A stretch of 64,000 bases of DNA from Omphiscola glabra (taxonomy: Eukaryota > Mollusca > Gastropoda > Lymnaeidae), in the NCBI GenBank assembly GCA_964017045.1, contig OZ024809.1:11166307-11230306 (forward strand), read 5' to 3'. Position numbers and translations under genes: made by a program. Every line of letters starts with the position of its first letter. Position 1 is the stretch's first letter. The notes below the pieces were generated by a model, which was given only the letters and a program-made list of their open reading frames with translations, was not told the origin of the DNA and did not search any database. This document shows, one piece after another, positions 37,101-42,025 of the stretch.

Positions 37101-40100
37101 GTAGGGGACAGTCTGGCGTGTAGGGGACAGTCTGGGGTGTAGGGGACAGTCTGGGGTGTAGTGGACAGTCTGGGGTGTAGGGGACAGTCTGGGGTGTAGG
37201 GGACAGTCTGGCGTGTAGGGGACAGTCTGGGGTGTAGGGGACAGTCTGGGGTGTAGGGGACGGTCTGGGGTGTAGGGGACTGTCTGGGGTGTAGGGGACA
37301 GTCTGGGGTGTAGGGTCGGTCTGGGGTGTAGGGGACGGTCTGGGGTGTAGGGGACAGTCTGGGGTGTAGGGGACAGTCTGGCGTGTAGGGGACAGTCTGG
37401 GGTGTAGGGGACAGTCTGGGGTGTAGGGGACAGTCTGGGGTGTAGGGGACGGCCTGGGGTGTAGGGGAGGCTGGGGTGTAGGGGACAGTCTGGGGTGTAG
37501 GGGAGGCTGGGGTGTAGGGGAGGCTACAGTTTTTTTTTAGCCAAAGTATTATGGACGTTCTTAAACTCGTAGTCAGTTGTTGATACTTGGTGGCAAGACC
37601 AATGTGCCCACTCGGGCCCAATGCACACGACTGACATTTTGAAACAATCACAATCAGGTCATTATTAACTTCAGTACTAGCCAATCACGTGTCCCGAGTC
37701 AAAGATTTATGTCATTTTTACCTTCACAGGATAATCCATGGGAAGTGACCCCTGAGAGCGCCTCACGGCAGACGTTGCAGTAAGTAGGCCGTGCGTGGGA
37801 ACATGCGTACCAATTGTGTTGTCCTGACATCATCTCCGTGTGACTCGTCTGGCCTTGCTGGATGGGTGGATAGAAGAGTTGGATGAGTATGCATGGATAC
37901 ATGGATGGATGAGTACGTACGTATGGATGAATGAGGATGGTGCCGATAAATGGATTGATGAGGGTGGATTGGAGAAAGACTTGTATGGAAGTTTTTGTAC
38001 ATACAAAACGCGCAAAAAGTAAAGGTACTGAAAAGAAATTGACGTTACAATATTTCCTTGTTGTTGCCATCTGTAAGTTTACATGCGTAACGTCATTACT
38101 CATAGTGTGCAGCGCCTGGCTGTAGACCAGTAATGATATCGCTCAAGCAGATTTTCAAACATATCACTGAGCAATGGTTGCTGCAGACTTTAACATTCCC
38201 CACAAGAAGGCATCAGGTGGACATAGCGTAAGATCAGGTGGAGTGTAACGGTTATGGCAAAGCAGTACCACGAGAAATGCTGCGTCTAGCAAGGTTTTCC
38301 AAACACCACGGCAATAGATTCTCAAGCGATGAGGCTGGCCGTCCCCTGTCATGTTGATACCCCCGTCCATTCATGTGAAGGAAGGTTTCCTCACCGACAG
38401 AATCTTAAGAAGTTGTTGGATCACCTTGTCCCTGTAACGTCCATGTGTGACGGTAAGAGCTTTGACTTCCCCGTCCTCAGTGAAATGTGGGCTTTGTACA
38501 CCGAGTGCTTAATCGTTGGCCCTGCATCGTCACACGTGCACTGTGCAGCGGCGTCTGGGCATTAATTAACACCTGGACGCTCAAAACACAGGAAGTGGGT
38601 TGTATGCAGGGAGATTGATGTGGCCGTCCATATTGATGTGGCCGTCCATATTGATGTGGCCGTCCATATTGATGTGGCCGTGCAAGTCTATGTGACTTTC
38701 GTCCGAGAACCACCCAATTCCTTAACACATATGGGTCTTCGTACACCATGGCCGAAAATGCTCCACAGTACTTCAAAATGGCTCGCACGCCAGGCTCTGT
38801 CCAGCGTCGTTTAATCTGTCTCCGGTACGAACATGCACCCCAAAGGCCTTGGACGAACGGCGAAAGGACGCGTCGCTGATGTCCAGTTTCAAAGACGTTC
38901 AGTTTCAAAGATGTTCAGTTTCAAAGACGTTCAGCTACAAAGGTGTTCAGTTACAAGGATGCTCGCCGAAGACTTCGTAGGGGCGAATGTAGAATCTGCT
39001 TACGTGCGCGTGATTCTCGCTGGTCGAAACAGTTACAAGCCGACCAGTCTTACCCCGTGTGACTTGGTGCCGTGTGACTTGGTGCCGTGTGACTTGGTGC
39101 CGTTTGACGTGGAGCCGTCTTCTTAAACCTCTCACGGAATCGCCCTGCAACCTTGTTTTTGGTTCGGGCCCCATCCATAACCAGTTCCGTATGAGCGAAC
39201 ATAGAGCTCAGCTATGAATCCCCCCCCCCCCCATAGAGTGATCCACAACTGCCCAACACAACTTCCTTGACACCTAAGGATTCACCGTGGCGGCTGGAGA
39301 CATGCACCGTTGACATGCACACGTACGCGTTCACAGTGCGGCAGTTTCAGTACATTTGCATTAGATGCGCACTGCATACACACGATGAATAGGTTAGTGT
39401 GGATACATGAGATGGACATATAGGCATGGATGAGTTTAGGTCGAACATGGTTGAACAGGATTTAATGGATCCGACTGGATTGACAAACGACGGATGAATT
39501 GACAAACGACGGATGTATTGATGAGTACAAGTACAATGAGAGAACGAAGAACAGGTACGGAAAGTCAAAACGAAACATGGTCACATGACACGTCTATTGA
39601 TAGAAAGGGTCAAGTGACAGTTTGACAGAACGTAAACCACACCTACCTACTGGAATCAGAATTTAGGTACCTCTGCAAGAACCTCACTCCTTCTAATCAT
39701 TTTATTTCTCTTTGACACCCCACCACTCAATCTGTCTTTGATACCCCACCTCTCAATTAGTCGAAACCCCACCTCTCAAGCTGTCTTTGACACCCCACCA
39801 CTCAAACCGACTTTGACAATCCACCACTCAATTTGACTTTAATACCCGCACCACTCAATCTGTCTTTGATACCCCCACCACTCAAGCTGTCTTTGATACC
39901 CCCACCACTCAATCTGTCTTTGATACCCCCAACACTCAAGCTGTCTTTGATACCCCCACCACTCAATCTGTCTTTGATACCCCCACCACTCAAGCTGTCT
40001 CTGATACCACACCACTCATCTGTCTTTGATACCCCCACCACTCAAGCTGTCTTTGATACCCCCACCACTCAAGCTGTCTCTGATACCACACCACTCATCT

Positions 40101-42025
40101 GTCTTTGATACCCCCACCACCCAATCTGTCTTTGATACCCCACCACTCAATCTGTCTTTGATACCACACTACTCAATCTGTCTTTGACACACCATTACTC
40201 AAGCTGTCTTTGATACCCCCACCACTCAAGCTGTCTTTGATACCCCACCACTCAAGCTGTCTTTGATACCCCTATACACATTTTCACCTTAAATGCTCTC
40301 ATTATTTCCTTACAGTTAGAGCAGCCTTGGAGCAGCTTTATATTCCACCTTAATGGGTAGCTGTAAGATAGAAGGACTTACAGGTAGGTAAGAGAAAGGC
40401 TTACCTCAATTTTCTCTAACCAAAGAGGTAGCAGTAAGATATAATGGCTTACCTCAATTTTCTCTTCATAAAGAGGTGGCAGTAAGTTCGGTTAGGTAGG
40501 CAGGTAGGAGAAAGACTTACCTCAATTTTCTCTAACCAAAGAGGTAGCAGTAAGTTCGGTTAGGTAGGCAGGTAGGAGAAAGACTTACCTCAAATTTCTC
40601 TAACCAAAGAGGTAGCAGTAAGTTCGGTTAGGTAGGCAGGTAGGAGAAAGACTTACCTCAATTTTCTCTAACCAAAGAGGTAGCAGTAAGTTCGGTCAGG
40701 TAGGCAGGTAGGAGAAAGACTTACCTCAATTTTCTCTAACCAAAGAGGTAGCAGTAAGTTCGGTTAGGTAGGCAGGTAGGAGAAAGACTTACCTCAATTT
40801 TCTCTTCATAAAGAGGTAGCAGTAAATTCGGTTAGGTAGGAAGGTAGGAGAAAGAATTACCTCAATTTGCTCTAACCAAAGAGGTAGCAGTAAGTTCGGT
40901 TAGGTAGGCAGGTAGGAGAAAGACTTACCTCAATTTTCTCTAACCAAAGAGGTAGCAGTAAGTTCGGTTAGGTAGGCAGGTAGGAGAAAGACTTACCTCA
41001 ATTTTCTCTAACCAAAGAGGTAGCAGTAAGTTCGGTTAGGTAGGCAGGTAGGAGAAAGACTTACCTCAATTTTCTCTAACCAAAGAGGTAGCAGTAAGTT
41101 CGGTTAGGTAGGCAGGTAGGAGAAAGACTTACCTCAATTTTCTCTAACCAAAGAGGTAGCAGTAAGTTCGGTTAGGTAGGCAGGTAGGAGAAAGACTTAC
41201 CTCAATTTTCTCTAACCAAAGAGGTGGCAGTAAGTTCGGTCAGGTAGGCAGGTAGGAGAAAGACTTACCTCAATTTTCTCTAACCAAAGAGGTAGCAGTA
41301 AGTTCGGTTAGGTAGGCAGGTAGGAGAAAGACTTACCTCAATTTTCTCTAACCAAAGAGGTAGCAGTAAGTTCGGTCAGGTAGGCAGGTAGGAGAAAGAC
41401 TTACCTCAATTTTCTCTAACCAAAGAGGTAGCAGTAAGTTCGGTCAGGTAGGCAGGTAGGAGAAAGACTTTCCTCAATTTTCTCTAACCAACCAAAGAGG
41501 TAGCCAGGTAGCAGTAAGTTCGGTCAGGTAGGCAGGTAGGAGAAAGACTTACCTCAATTTTCTCTAACCAAAGAGGTAGCCAGGTAGCAGTAAGTTCGGT
41601 CAGGTAGACAGGTAGGAGAAAGACTTACCTCAATTCTCTCTAACCAAAGAGGTAGCCAGGTAGCAGTAAGTTCGGTCAGGTAGACAGGTAGGAGAAAGAC
41701 TTACCTCAATTTTCTCTAACCAAAGAGGTAGCCAGGTAGCAGTAAGTTCGGTCAGGTAGGCAGGTAGGAGAAAGACTTACCTCAATTTTCTCTAACCAAA
41801 GAGGTAGCAGTAAGTTCGGTCAGGTAGGCAGGTAGGAGAAAGACTTACCTCAATTTTCTCCTCATAAACAGTGACGGTCGAGAACTCGGCTGAAAGTTCC
41901 AGGTCATAACTATCGAGTGACCTCGACCGCCTTTTCTTCAATTTCTTCTTCTCTTTCTTCTCCTCATAACGCCTGGACCCGCGCGAGAAGGACTGGGCCA
42001 ACTTCCTGCTCAGACCGCAGAACAT
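7926..42025 (-). CDS. DGKH/DGKD-like: Type II diacylglycerol kinase (delta/eta class), complete 27-exon coding sequence
   Basis: Phosphorylates diacylglycerol to phosphatidic acid at membranes, ending protein kinase C type signals. Coding exons, 5' to 3' on the minus strand: 41849-42025, 37722-37848, 33885-33991, 32302-32427, 31228-31407, 30428-30510, 29425-29533, 28893-29032, 27910-27967, 27335-27429, 25907-26081, 25424-25564, 24928-25012, 23925-24095, 22914-23096, 22139-22259, 19879-19989, 19307-19465, 18148-18193, 17825-17938, 16950-17084, 15962-16101, 14413-14524, 10564-10662, 9339-9558, 8273-8412, 7926-8024. All have AG/GT borders and compatible phases; the sum is 3453 nt, 1150 residues plus TGA. 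Residue map: C1 fingers about 70-120 and 140-200, catalytic core about 225-425, linker 426-690, accessory domain about 695-890, SAM about 1078-1145. Vertebrate delta/eta forms are about 1,200 residues with a PH domain, which is missing here. Exon ends were set by hand; the 25424 donor (CTG|GTACTG) and the 25012 acceptor (alternatively 25015) are least certain. Confidence 0.93.
8413..9089 (-). other. Kinase intron 25, unique part
   Basis: Intron between the 9339-9558 and 8273-8412 exons, outside the repeat array. AT-rich with no recognised element. Confidence 0.5.
9090..9345 (-). repeat. Minisatellite, about 21-bp unit, containing copies of the 5' splice site
   Basis: About ten units beginning at the donor of the 9339-9558 exon. 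Reading the minus strand, the exon end and donor are CCCACCAG|GTCAGTAGCC, and the next two units repeat CCCACCAGGTCAGTAGCC exactly. Older units have decayed (for example GATTAG instead of GTCAGT). The array therefore contains at least two intact decoy donors. Confidence 0.85.
9680..9795. repeat. Two-copy tandem duplication, about 54 bp
   Basis: The motif cagtcctacaccctacctgc with cggcctttaaac occurs twice in a row (about 9690-9775), with a partial third start. It sits in the intron between the 10564-10662 and 9339-9558 exons; the rest of that intron (9796-10563) is unique AT-rich DNA with a hAT-like terminus near 10064 (CAGTGGTTCCCAAACT) whose partner end I could not find. Confidence 0.6.
10752..10908. 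mobile_element. Palindromic MITE with CAGACCTGTTTAC ends and 6-bp duplication, copy 1
   Basis: 157 bp, starts CAGACCTGTTTACTCTTACG and ends in GGGTAAACAGGTCTG. The flanks are identical 6-bp sequences (AGGTAA at 10746-10751 and 10909-10914). Terminal repeats continue inward as TTACGATTTTG / ACGATTTTAAGAG, around a TATATA core. A second copy at 20909-21069 has CTATTA/CTGTTA flanks. Superfamily not assigned. Confidence 0.75.
10915..11225 (-). other. Kinase intron 23, AT-rich unique sequence
   Basis: Part of the long 10663-14412 intron. Contains a small inverted pair (ctggagaaaattg near 11117 and caattttctccag near 11145), otherwise nothing recognised. Confidence 0.4.
11230..11490. repeat. 36-bp minisatellite, about 7 copies
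   Basis: Unit resembles tcaatccatgaaaagctaat plus gcgagctatcaccaca; copies differ by a few bases. Intronic, not touching an exon. Confidence 0.85.
11938..12031. repeat. Two-copy 42-bp tandem duplication
   Basis: Unit tcatctgtggctattcagca followed by tcacagctacctacactgta occurs twice with no difference seen, so it is recent. Intronic. Confidence 0.75.
12308..12420. mobile_element. Partial hAT element (CAGTGGTTGGC end)
   Basis: CAGTGGTTGGCAAGCTGTTG followed by GGCTCT-type sequence is the left end of the same class of hAT MITE seen complete at 56004-56476. No matching right end is visible, so it is a fragment. Confidence 0.4.
12421..13710 (-). other. Kinase intron 23, mixed old repeats
   Basis: Holds a poly(C) run (12546-12559), a stretch resembling an A-box (gtggtttagtggtagtgaat, about 12576) that could belong to an old tRNA-derived SINE, a short duplication near 12740-12810 (gtgacttctggaggcccc), and a GC-rich patch at 12945-13210. 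No exon recognised. Confidence 0.35.
13711..14247. mobile_element. Tigger/pogo-like MITE with TA duplication
   Basis: Starts CAGTGGAACCCCGCTATAAT and ends GTTATAGCGAGGTTCCACTG, a clear terminal inverted repeat of pogo/Tigger type, with TA directly outside both ends (13709-13710 and 14248-14249). 537 bp. Its interior (13801-14035) is homologous to the interior of the unrelated piggyBac-type element at 28336-28875 and includes an ATG reading [20 protein letters not shown]. Confidence 0.85.
14248..14336. repeat. 26-bp minisatellite, about 4 copies
   Basis: Unit tactcaatattttaacaatg plus tgtaag, beginning directly at the right TA of the neighbouring MITE. Confidence 0.8.
14555..14690. repeat. 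Minisatellite with gtgagcacctatgttt unit
   Basis: Irregular array on the acceptor side of the 14413-14524 exon; units gtgagcacctatgttt and gtgactacattt alternate. Confidence 0.75.
14690..15655. repeat. 31-bp minisatellite, about 31 copies
   Basis: Unit gacagatcctatgtctcatt plus gcattaacctt. Two main variants (gacagagcc and gacatatcc) are interspersed in no fixed order. It fills most of the intron between exons 14413-14524 and 15962-16101. Confidence 0.95.
16401..16447. repeat. Left copy of a 47-bp direct repeat flanking a LINE fragment
   Basis: cagcctctcaaaccctcaac, through to ttggctacata, recurs at 16758-16804 with one difference. It brackets the LINE fragment exactly, as a target-site duplication would. 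Confidence 0.75.
16448..16757 (-). mobile_element. 5'-truncated non-LTR retrotransposon (LINE), 3' end
   Basis: On the minus strand the fragment opens with the end of a reverse transcriptase ORF reading [20 protein letters not shown], then RFPKSDR and a stop, followed by a 3' tail with the motif ggggtacagcgctatataag and an (ATA)n end. The phrase FK.ALKTHLF is a usual C-terminus for CR1/RTE-like LINEs. It is flanked by a 47-bp direct repeat. A related tail is at 27065-27180. Confidence 0.75.
16758..16804. repeat. Right copy of the 47-bp direct repeat
   Basis: Matches 16401-16447 with one g/t difference; marks the other edge of the LINE insertion. Confidence 0.75.
16804..16945. repeat. 34-bp minisatellite abutting a kinase donor site
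   Basis: Unit aacatgctcatgtttggagt plus agatctgtacacac, about four copies. On the minus strand the array begins right after the GACAGG|GTAGGT donor of the 16950-17084 exon and shares the TACAGATCTACTCCAAAC that follows it. Confidence 0.8.
16950..19989 (-). CDS. Kinase exons 17-21: accessory domain
   Basis: Exons 19879-19989, 19307-19465, 18148-18193, 17825-17938 and 16950-17084. The sequence runs [94 protein letters not shown] and [12 protein letters not shown]. These are signature stretches of the DAG kinase accessory domain and leave no doubt about the family. The 46-bp exon at 18148-18193 is a microexon. The exon at 19307-19465 is the seed of the 47-bp array beside it. Confidence 0.94.
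17213..17770. repeat. 21-bp minisatellite, about 26 copies
   Basis: Unit cattcaggctgttatgacca with one more base. A multiple of three and stop-free on the + strand (repeat IQAVMTI), but it is intronic and opposite to the gene, so the long + strand reading frame here is an artefact. Confidence 0.95.
18250..18505. repeat. 53-bp minisatellite, about 5 copies
   Basis: Unit cccgccaaacattggtgaca plus gcaatgcttgaacttcccat and ctattagatatag. Intronic, about 55 bp from the acceptor of the 46-bp microexon. Confidence 0.85.
18870..18975. repeat. 15-bp minisatellite, about 7 copies
   Basis: Unit aggaagcagtccatt. Stop-free on the + strand (RKQSI), but intronic. Confidence 0.85.
19100..19347 (-). repeat. 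47-bp array made of kinase exon end plus donor
   Basis: Five units, the last overlapping the 3' end of the 19307-19465 exon. The final 41 exon bases (encoding [14 protein letters not shown]) and the donor GTGGGT are repeated four more times in the intron at 47-bp spacing (starts near 19254, 19207, 19160, 19113). Intron copies keep TCTCTACAG/TCTCTGCAG and a GT donor context, with small changes (CCCAG to CCCAA). Confidence 0.9.
19605..19795. repeat. 26-bp minisatellite, about 7 copies
   Basis: Unit tggtccccaaaatgttactt plus ttagaa. Intronic. Confidence 0.85.
20060..20490. repeat. Compound AT-rich minisatellite
   Basis: Short units of the form ccagacattaaaaaaatcca plus acctaaa are themselves arranged in a longer repeat of about 120 bp (starts near 20190, 20300 and 20415). 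A higher-order array in the kinase intron. Confidence 0.75.
20909..21069. mobile_element. Palindromic MITE with CAGACCTGTTTAC ends, copy 2
   Basis: Starts CAGACCTGTTTACCCTCAAA and ends AGAGTAAACAGGTCTG. Flanked by CTATTA and CTGTTA (one mismatch in six). Inserted in the opposite relative orientation to copy 1 and nested in the piggyBac-like remnant. Confidence 0.75.
21400..21835. repeat. Minisatellite of ctgcaagaaaacttccctcat units
   Basis: About 20 units of 21 bp, some expanded to about 30 bp by an insert (agtatactgc, agtacactgc). The order of long and short units near 21427-21530 is repeated near 21640-21745, so a block of about 215 bp was duplicated as one piece. Confidence 0.85.
22139..26081 (-). 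CDS. Kinase exons 11-16: split-catalytic linker
   Basis: Exons 25907-26081, 25424-25564, 24928-25012, 23925-24095, 22914-23096 and 22139-22259. The first begins [13 protein letters not shown] and ends in a predicted helix ([20 protein letters not shown]). The third holds the conserved block [18 protein letters not shown]. The next two are Ser/Pro-rich and low in conservation, with possible phosphorylation sites ([18 protein letters not shown]). The last encodes [20 protein letters not shown]. In the delta/eta family this region separates the catalytic and accessory subdomains and varies in length. Confidence 0.88.
22735..22866. repeat. Three poly(C) tracts
   Basis: Runs of about 10 to 14 C near 22750, 22810 and 22850, separated by short unique DNA, in the intron beside the 22914-23096 exon. 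Such tracts recur throughout the window. Confidence 0.8.
23540..23860 (+). mobile_element. LINE 3' end with (CAAT)n tail
   Basis: The + strand reads [26 protein letters not shown], a stop, then [20 protein letters not shown], a decayed end of a reverse transcriptase ORF (WNSLP is a common marker). It is followed by gtgcagtgagcatgctaaag, tagcatggatacaagagcta and (caat)n. The same tail is amplified at 42955-43540. Confidence 0.7.
24120..24525. repeat. Complex minisatellite (aactggggtgaggttactgtc)
   Basis: Units of about 45-60 bp built from gtaacggtagggcataactg, gggtgaggttactgtc and a variable link (acaagggagagt or gctagggacagttggagagt). Lies on the acceptor side of the 23925-24095 exon. Confidence 0.85.
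24700..24920. repeat. 24-bp minisatellite next to a kinase donor
   Basis: Unit aataggagaagctgtataat plus ttac, about nine copies, reaching to within about 10 bp of the CGAG|GTCAGT donor of the 24928-25012 exon. Confidence 0.85.
25050..25125 (-). repeat. 12-bp acceptor-like array, in frame with the kinase
   Basis: Unit on the minus strand TTGTCTTCTCAG, six or so copies, just upstream of the 25012 acceptor. Each unit is a pyrimidine stretch ending in CAG. The minus-strand frame is open from the array into the exon (LSSQ repeats, then [12 protein letters not shown], then VFKSREAL), and every CAG is in the same phase as the true acceptor. Confidence 0.8.
26202..26399 (+). mobile_element. SPIN-like hAT MITE
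   Basis: 198 bp. Starts CAGTGGTTCTCAACCTTTCT, contains GACCCTTTAATACAGTTCCT and GTTGCTACTTCATAATTGTA, then TTTTCCGATGGTCTTAGGCG and GGGTCGCGACCCACGGGTTG, ending AGAACTGCTG. These match, from memory, the two ends of the SPIN family of hAT transposons, joined without the middle. Flanks CAGTAGAC and CCTTAGAC fit a decayed 8-bp duplication with central TA. SPIN is known for horizontal transfer among vertebrates and some invertebrates, including a pond snail. Confidence 0.85.
26592..27030. mobile_element. Foldback / MULE-like element with 200-bp arms
   Basis: Arms at 26600-26799 and 26823-27022 are near-perfect inverted copies, with a 23-bp loop. The outer flanks carry tttattatt on both sides (26583-26591 and 27031-27039), a 9-bp duplication as made by Mutator-like transposases. 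Arm ends read CTATTGGTACACGGGTACCA. No coding capacity. Confidence 0.8.
27064..27180 (-). mobile_element. LINE 3' tail fragment
   Basis: Contains gtaccccagcctagggctgg, gctcactacactgtacat and an (ATT)n/(AGT)n stretch, closely like the tail of the LINE at 16448-16757, here only as a fragment. Confidence 0.6.
27335..30510 (-). CDS. Kinase exons 6-10: catalytic domain
   Basis: Exons 30428-30510, 29425-29533, 28893-29032, 27910-27967 and 27335-27429. They encode [20 protein letters not shown], then [20 protein letters not shown] with the glycine-rich nucleotide-binding motif GGDGSVGW (Ser in place of Thr is usual in delta/eta enzymes), then [19 protein letters not shown] and WSIMAYEG, and finish with [18 protein letters not shown]. 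All motifs are intact, so the enzyme looks active. The 29425 donor is followed by a 30-bp in-frame array of donor copies, and the 28893 donor lies only 14 bp from a piggyBac-like MITE insertion. Confidence 0.94.
27732..27799. mobile_element. Tiny palindromic element (GCAGTGGCG...CGCCACTGC)
   Basis: About 68 bp with inverted ends GCAGTGGCG and CGCCACTGC. Such ends occur in many animal MITEs. No convincing flanking duplication. Confidence 0.35.
28336..28875. mobile_element. piggyBac-like MITE with TTAA duplication
   Basis: 540 bp. Starts CCCTTTACAGTCCGATGCG and ends GGACTGTAAAGGG, flanked on both sides by TTAA (28332-28335 and 28876-28879). An inner copy of TTACAGTCCG follows at about 28384. 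The middle (28435-28665) is homologous to the interior of the TA-flanked element at 13711-14247 and includes an ATG reading [20 protein letters not shown]. It ends only 14 bp before the 28893 donor of the kinase gene. Confidence 0.9.
29080..29330. repeat. Older units of the same array
   Basis: Decayed 25-31 bp units (acttattgcatacccacagc, tgtacatctaatctattgca) filling the rest of the intron between exons 29425-29533 and 28893-29032. Confidence 0.75.
29330..29430 (-). repeat. 30-bp in-frame donor array in the kinase catalytic domain
   Basis: Four donor contexts at exact 30-bp spacing: real donor at 29425|29424, copies at 29395, 29365 and 29335. On the minus strand each unit reads about CATCGGCAG|GTACACAATA, the end of exon 29425-29533 plus its donor. 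Reading on from the exon gives [20 protein letters not shown] and [10 protein letters not shown] with no stop. Confidence 0.9.
29790..30400. repeat. Minisatellite accaccactacccacccatgatg
   Basis: About 23-bp units with variants (gaagaccaccactacccacc, ggagaccaccactatccacc), over 600 bp of intron between exons 30428-30510 and 29425-29533. Confidence 0.9.
30640..31215. repeat. About 34-bp minisatellite beginning at a kinase donor
   Basis: Unit ctcacaaccgtcactctcac plus tatcaaacaataac, about 16 copies. On the minus strand it starts within 20 bp of the CAG|GTGAGC donor of the 31228-31407 exon, and units contain GTGAGG/GTGAGA, so weak donor-like steps recur. Confidence 0.85.
31228..32427 (-). CDS. 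Kinase exons 4-5: second C1 zinc finger and start of catalytic domain
   Basis: Exons 32302-32427 and 31228-31407. The first reads [20 protein letters not shown], and the finger continues [14 protein letters not shown] into the second exon, which ends [15 protein letters not shown]. This last segment is the conserved entry to the DAG kinase catalytic domain (PLLVFVNSKSGDNQ in vertebrate delta/eta forms). The first exon ends at ATG|GTAATA and the second at CAG|GTGAGC, both good donors. Confidence 0.93.
31408..31980 (-). other. Kinase intron 4, unique part
   Basis: AT-rich intronic sequence with a short (TA)n run near 31722; nothing else recognised. Confidence 0.45.
31985..32240. repeat. 25-bp minisatellite, about 10 copies
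   Basis: Unit cccactaaatgattggccct plus ttgaa. About 60 bp from the 32302 donor. Confidence 0.9.
32470..32945. repeat. 38-bp minisatellite, about 12 copies
   Basis: Unit catcttctacactagaacat plus gacaaccttatgtctcac, on the acceptor side of the 32302-32427 exon. Confidence 0.9.
33010..33135. repeat. 17-bp minisatellite, about 7 copies
   Basis: Unit tatccactgtctaactt. Confidence 0.85.
33300..33450. repeat. Short irregular repeat (cagtacaacactacccc)
   Basis: Six or so imperfect units following a poly(C) run. Confidence 0.6.
33451..33780 (+). other. Unexplained non-repetitive intronic segment
   Basis: Non-repetitive, fairly GC-rich stretch with a + strand open frame (about 33513-33854) reading [18 protein letters not shown] and later [20 protein letters not shown]. 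It lies antisense in the kinase intron. I recognise no domain and see no splice or start evidence; it may be a fragment of a transposon or of a pasted gene. Confidence 0.25.
33885..37848 (-). CDS. Kinase exons 2-3: first C1 zinc finger
   Basis: Exons 37722-37848 and 33885-33991. Joined, they encode [20 protein letters not shown], then a Gly-rich turn and [20 protein letters not shown]. The spacing of His and Cys (H, C-x2-C, C-x2-C, H-x2-C, C) is that of a C1 (phorbol-ester/DAG type) zinc finger, here closest to the first C1 of delta/eta kinases. The intervening intron (33992-37721) is large and carries the 19-bp array at 37.1-37.5 kb and the 17-bp array at 35 kb. Confidence 0.92.
34035..34290. 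other. G-rich segment with possible quadruplex runs
   Basis: Runs of G (10 near 34068, 9 near 34118, plus several GGG/GGGG) within 250 bp on the + strand. On the transcribed kinase RNA this is C-rich. Confidence 0.5.
34600..34700. repeat. 23-bp minisatellite, about 4 copies
   Basis: Unit gaactggaagaacactaatt plus gaa. Confidence 0.85.
34965..35772. repeat. 17-bp minisatellite, about 47 copies
   Basis: Unit gggtcagcgatgtgttg, very uniform, with a gggccagcg variant scattered through. The unit lacks stops in all three + strand frames, and because 17 is not a multiple of three, each frame cycles through the same 17-residue peptide ([16 protein letters not shown] and so on). It lies antisense in a kinase intron, so it is not evidence of a gene. 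Confidence 0.95.
36280..36545. repeat. Minisatellite gacacactaactccagatatg
   Basis: About 22/44-bp units (ggacacaccaaccatatttg, acacactaactccagatatg), decaying to the right. Confidence 0.85.
36546..37070 (-). other. Kinase intron 2, unique part
   Basis: Moderately GC-rich intronic DNA with one poly(C) run near 36755; nothing recognised. Confidence 0.4.
37075..37530. repeat. 19-bp minisatellite, about 24 copies
   Basis: Unit gtctggggtgtaggggaca. Stop-free on the minus strand (a Pro/Thr/Tyr-rich repeat), but not joined to an exon. Confidence 0.95.
38160..38920 (-). pseudogene. Possible decayed transposase fragment
   Basis: The minus strand near 38180-38240 reads [20 protein letters not shown], like the SPDL.P.DFFLWG.LK motif of mariner/Tc1-type transposases. 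Upstream, minus-strand frames read [20 protein letters not shown] in pieces separated by stops and frame breaks. Similarity is short and the reading is broken, so this is a tentative relic. Confidence 0.3.
38617..38685. repeat. 18-bp repeat, 4 copies
   Basis: Unit attgatgtggccgtccat. Confidence 0.85.
38880..38960. repeat. 18-bp repeat, about 4 copies
   Basis: Unit ttcagtttcaaagacg, diverging to the right (cagctacaaaggtg). Confidence 0.7.
39055..39115. repeat. 15-bp repeat, 3-4 copies
   Basis: Unit ccgtgtgacttggtg. Confidence 0.75.
39700..40275. repeat. About 29-bp minisatellite, about 19 copies
   Basis: Unit tgatacccccaccactcaag plus ctgtcttt. Intron 1 of the kinase. Confidence 0.9.
40375..41870 (-). 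repeat. 68-bp array carrying about 20 copies of the exon-1 donor site
   Basis: Starts inside the end of exon 41849-42025. On the minus strand the exon end and donor are GAGAAAATTGAG|GTAAGT, and nearly every unit repeats GAGAAAATTGAGGTAAGTCT. Two units (near 40465 and 40800) keep more exon sequence, TTTATGAAGAGAAAATTGAG, close to the coding TTTATGAGGAGAAAATTGAG. Two others have a damaged donor (near 40857 and 41468). The last units nearest the exon gain an extra aggtagcc. Confidence 0.95.
41849..42025 (-). CDS. Kinase coding exon 1: basic, PH-less N-terminus
   Basis: 59 codons starting ATG at 42023-42025 in good context (GCGACCATG, A at -3). It is the first in-frame ATG after an in-frame TAA at 42137-42139, so the start is well supported for this transcript. 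The peptide begins [13 protein letters not shown], is rich in Lys/Arg/Glu ([13 protein letters not shown]) and ends VTVYEEKIE. It joins in phase 0 to the first C1 exon. It has no similarity to a PH domain, so it is likely an alternative first exon giving a short isoform. The donor GAG|GTAAGT is ideal and is the seed of the adjacent 68-bp array. Confidence 0.85.

Noticed and set aside
37070..37684. 204-codon minus-strand frame rich in Pro, Thr and Tyr
   Set aside because: 19-bp minisatellite in a kinase intron. Its strand matches the gene, but it is not bounded by usable splice sites in phase.
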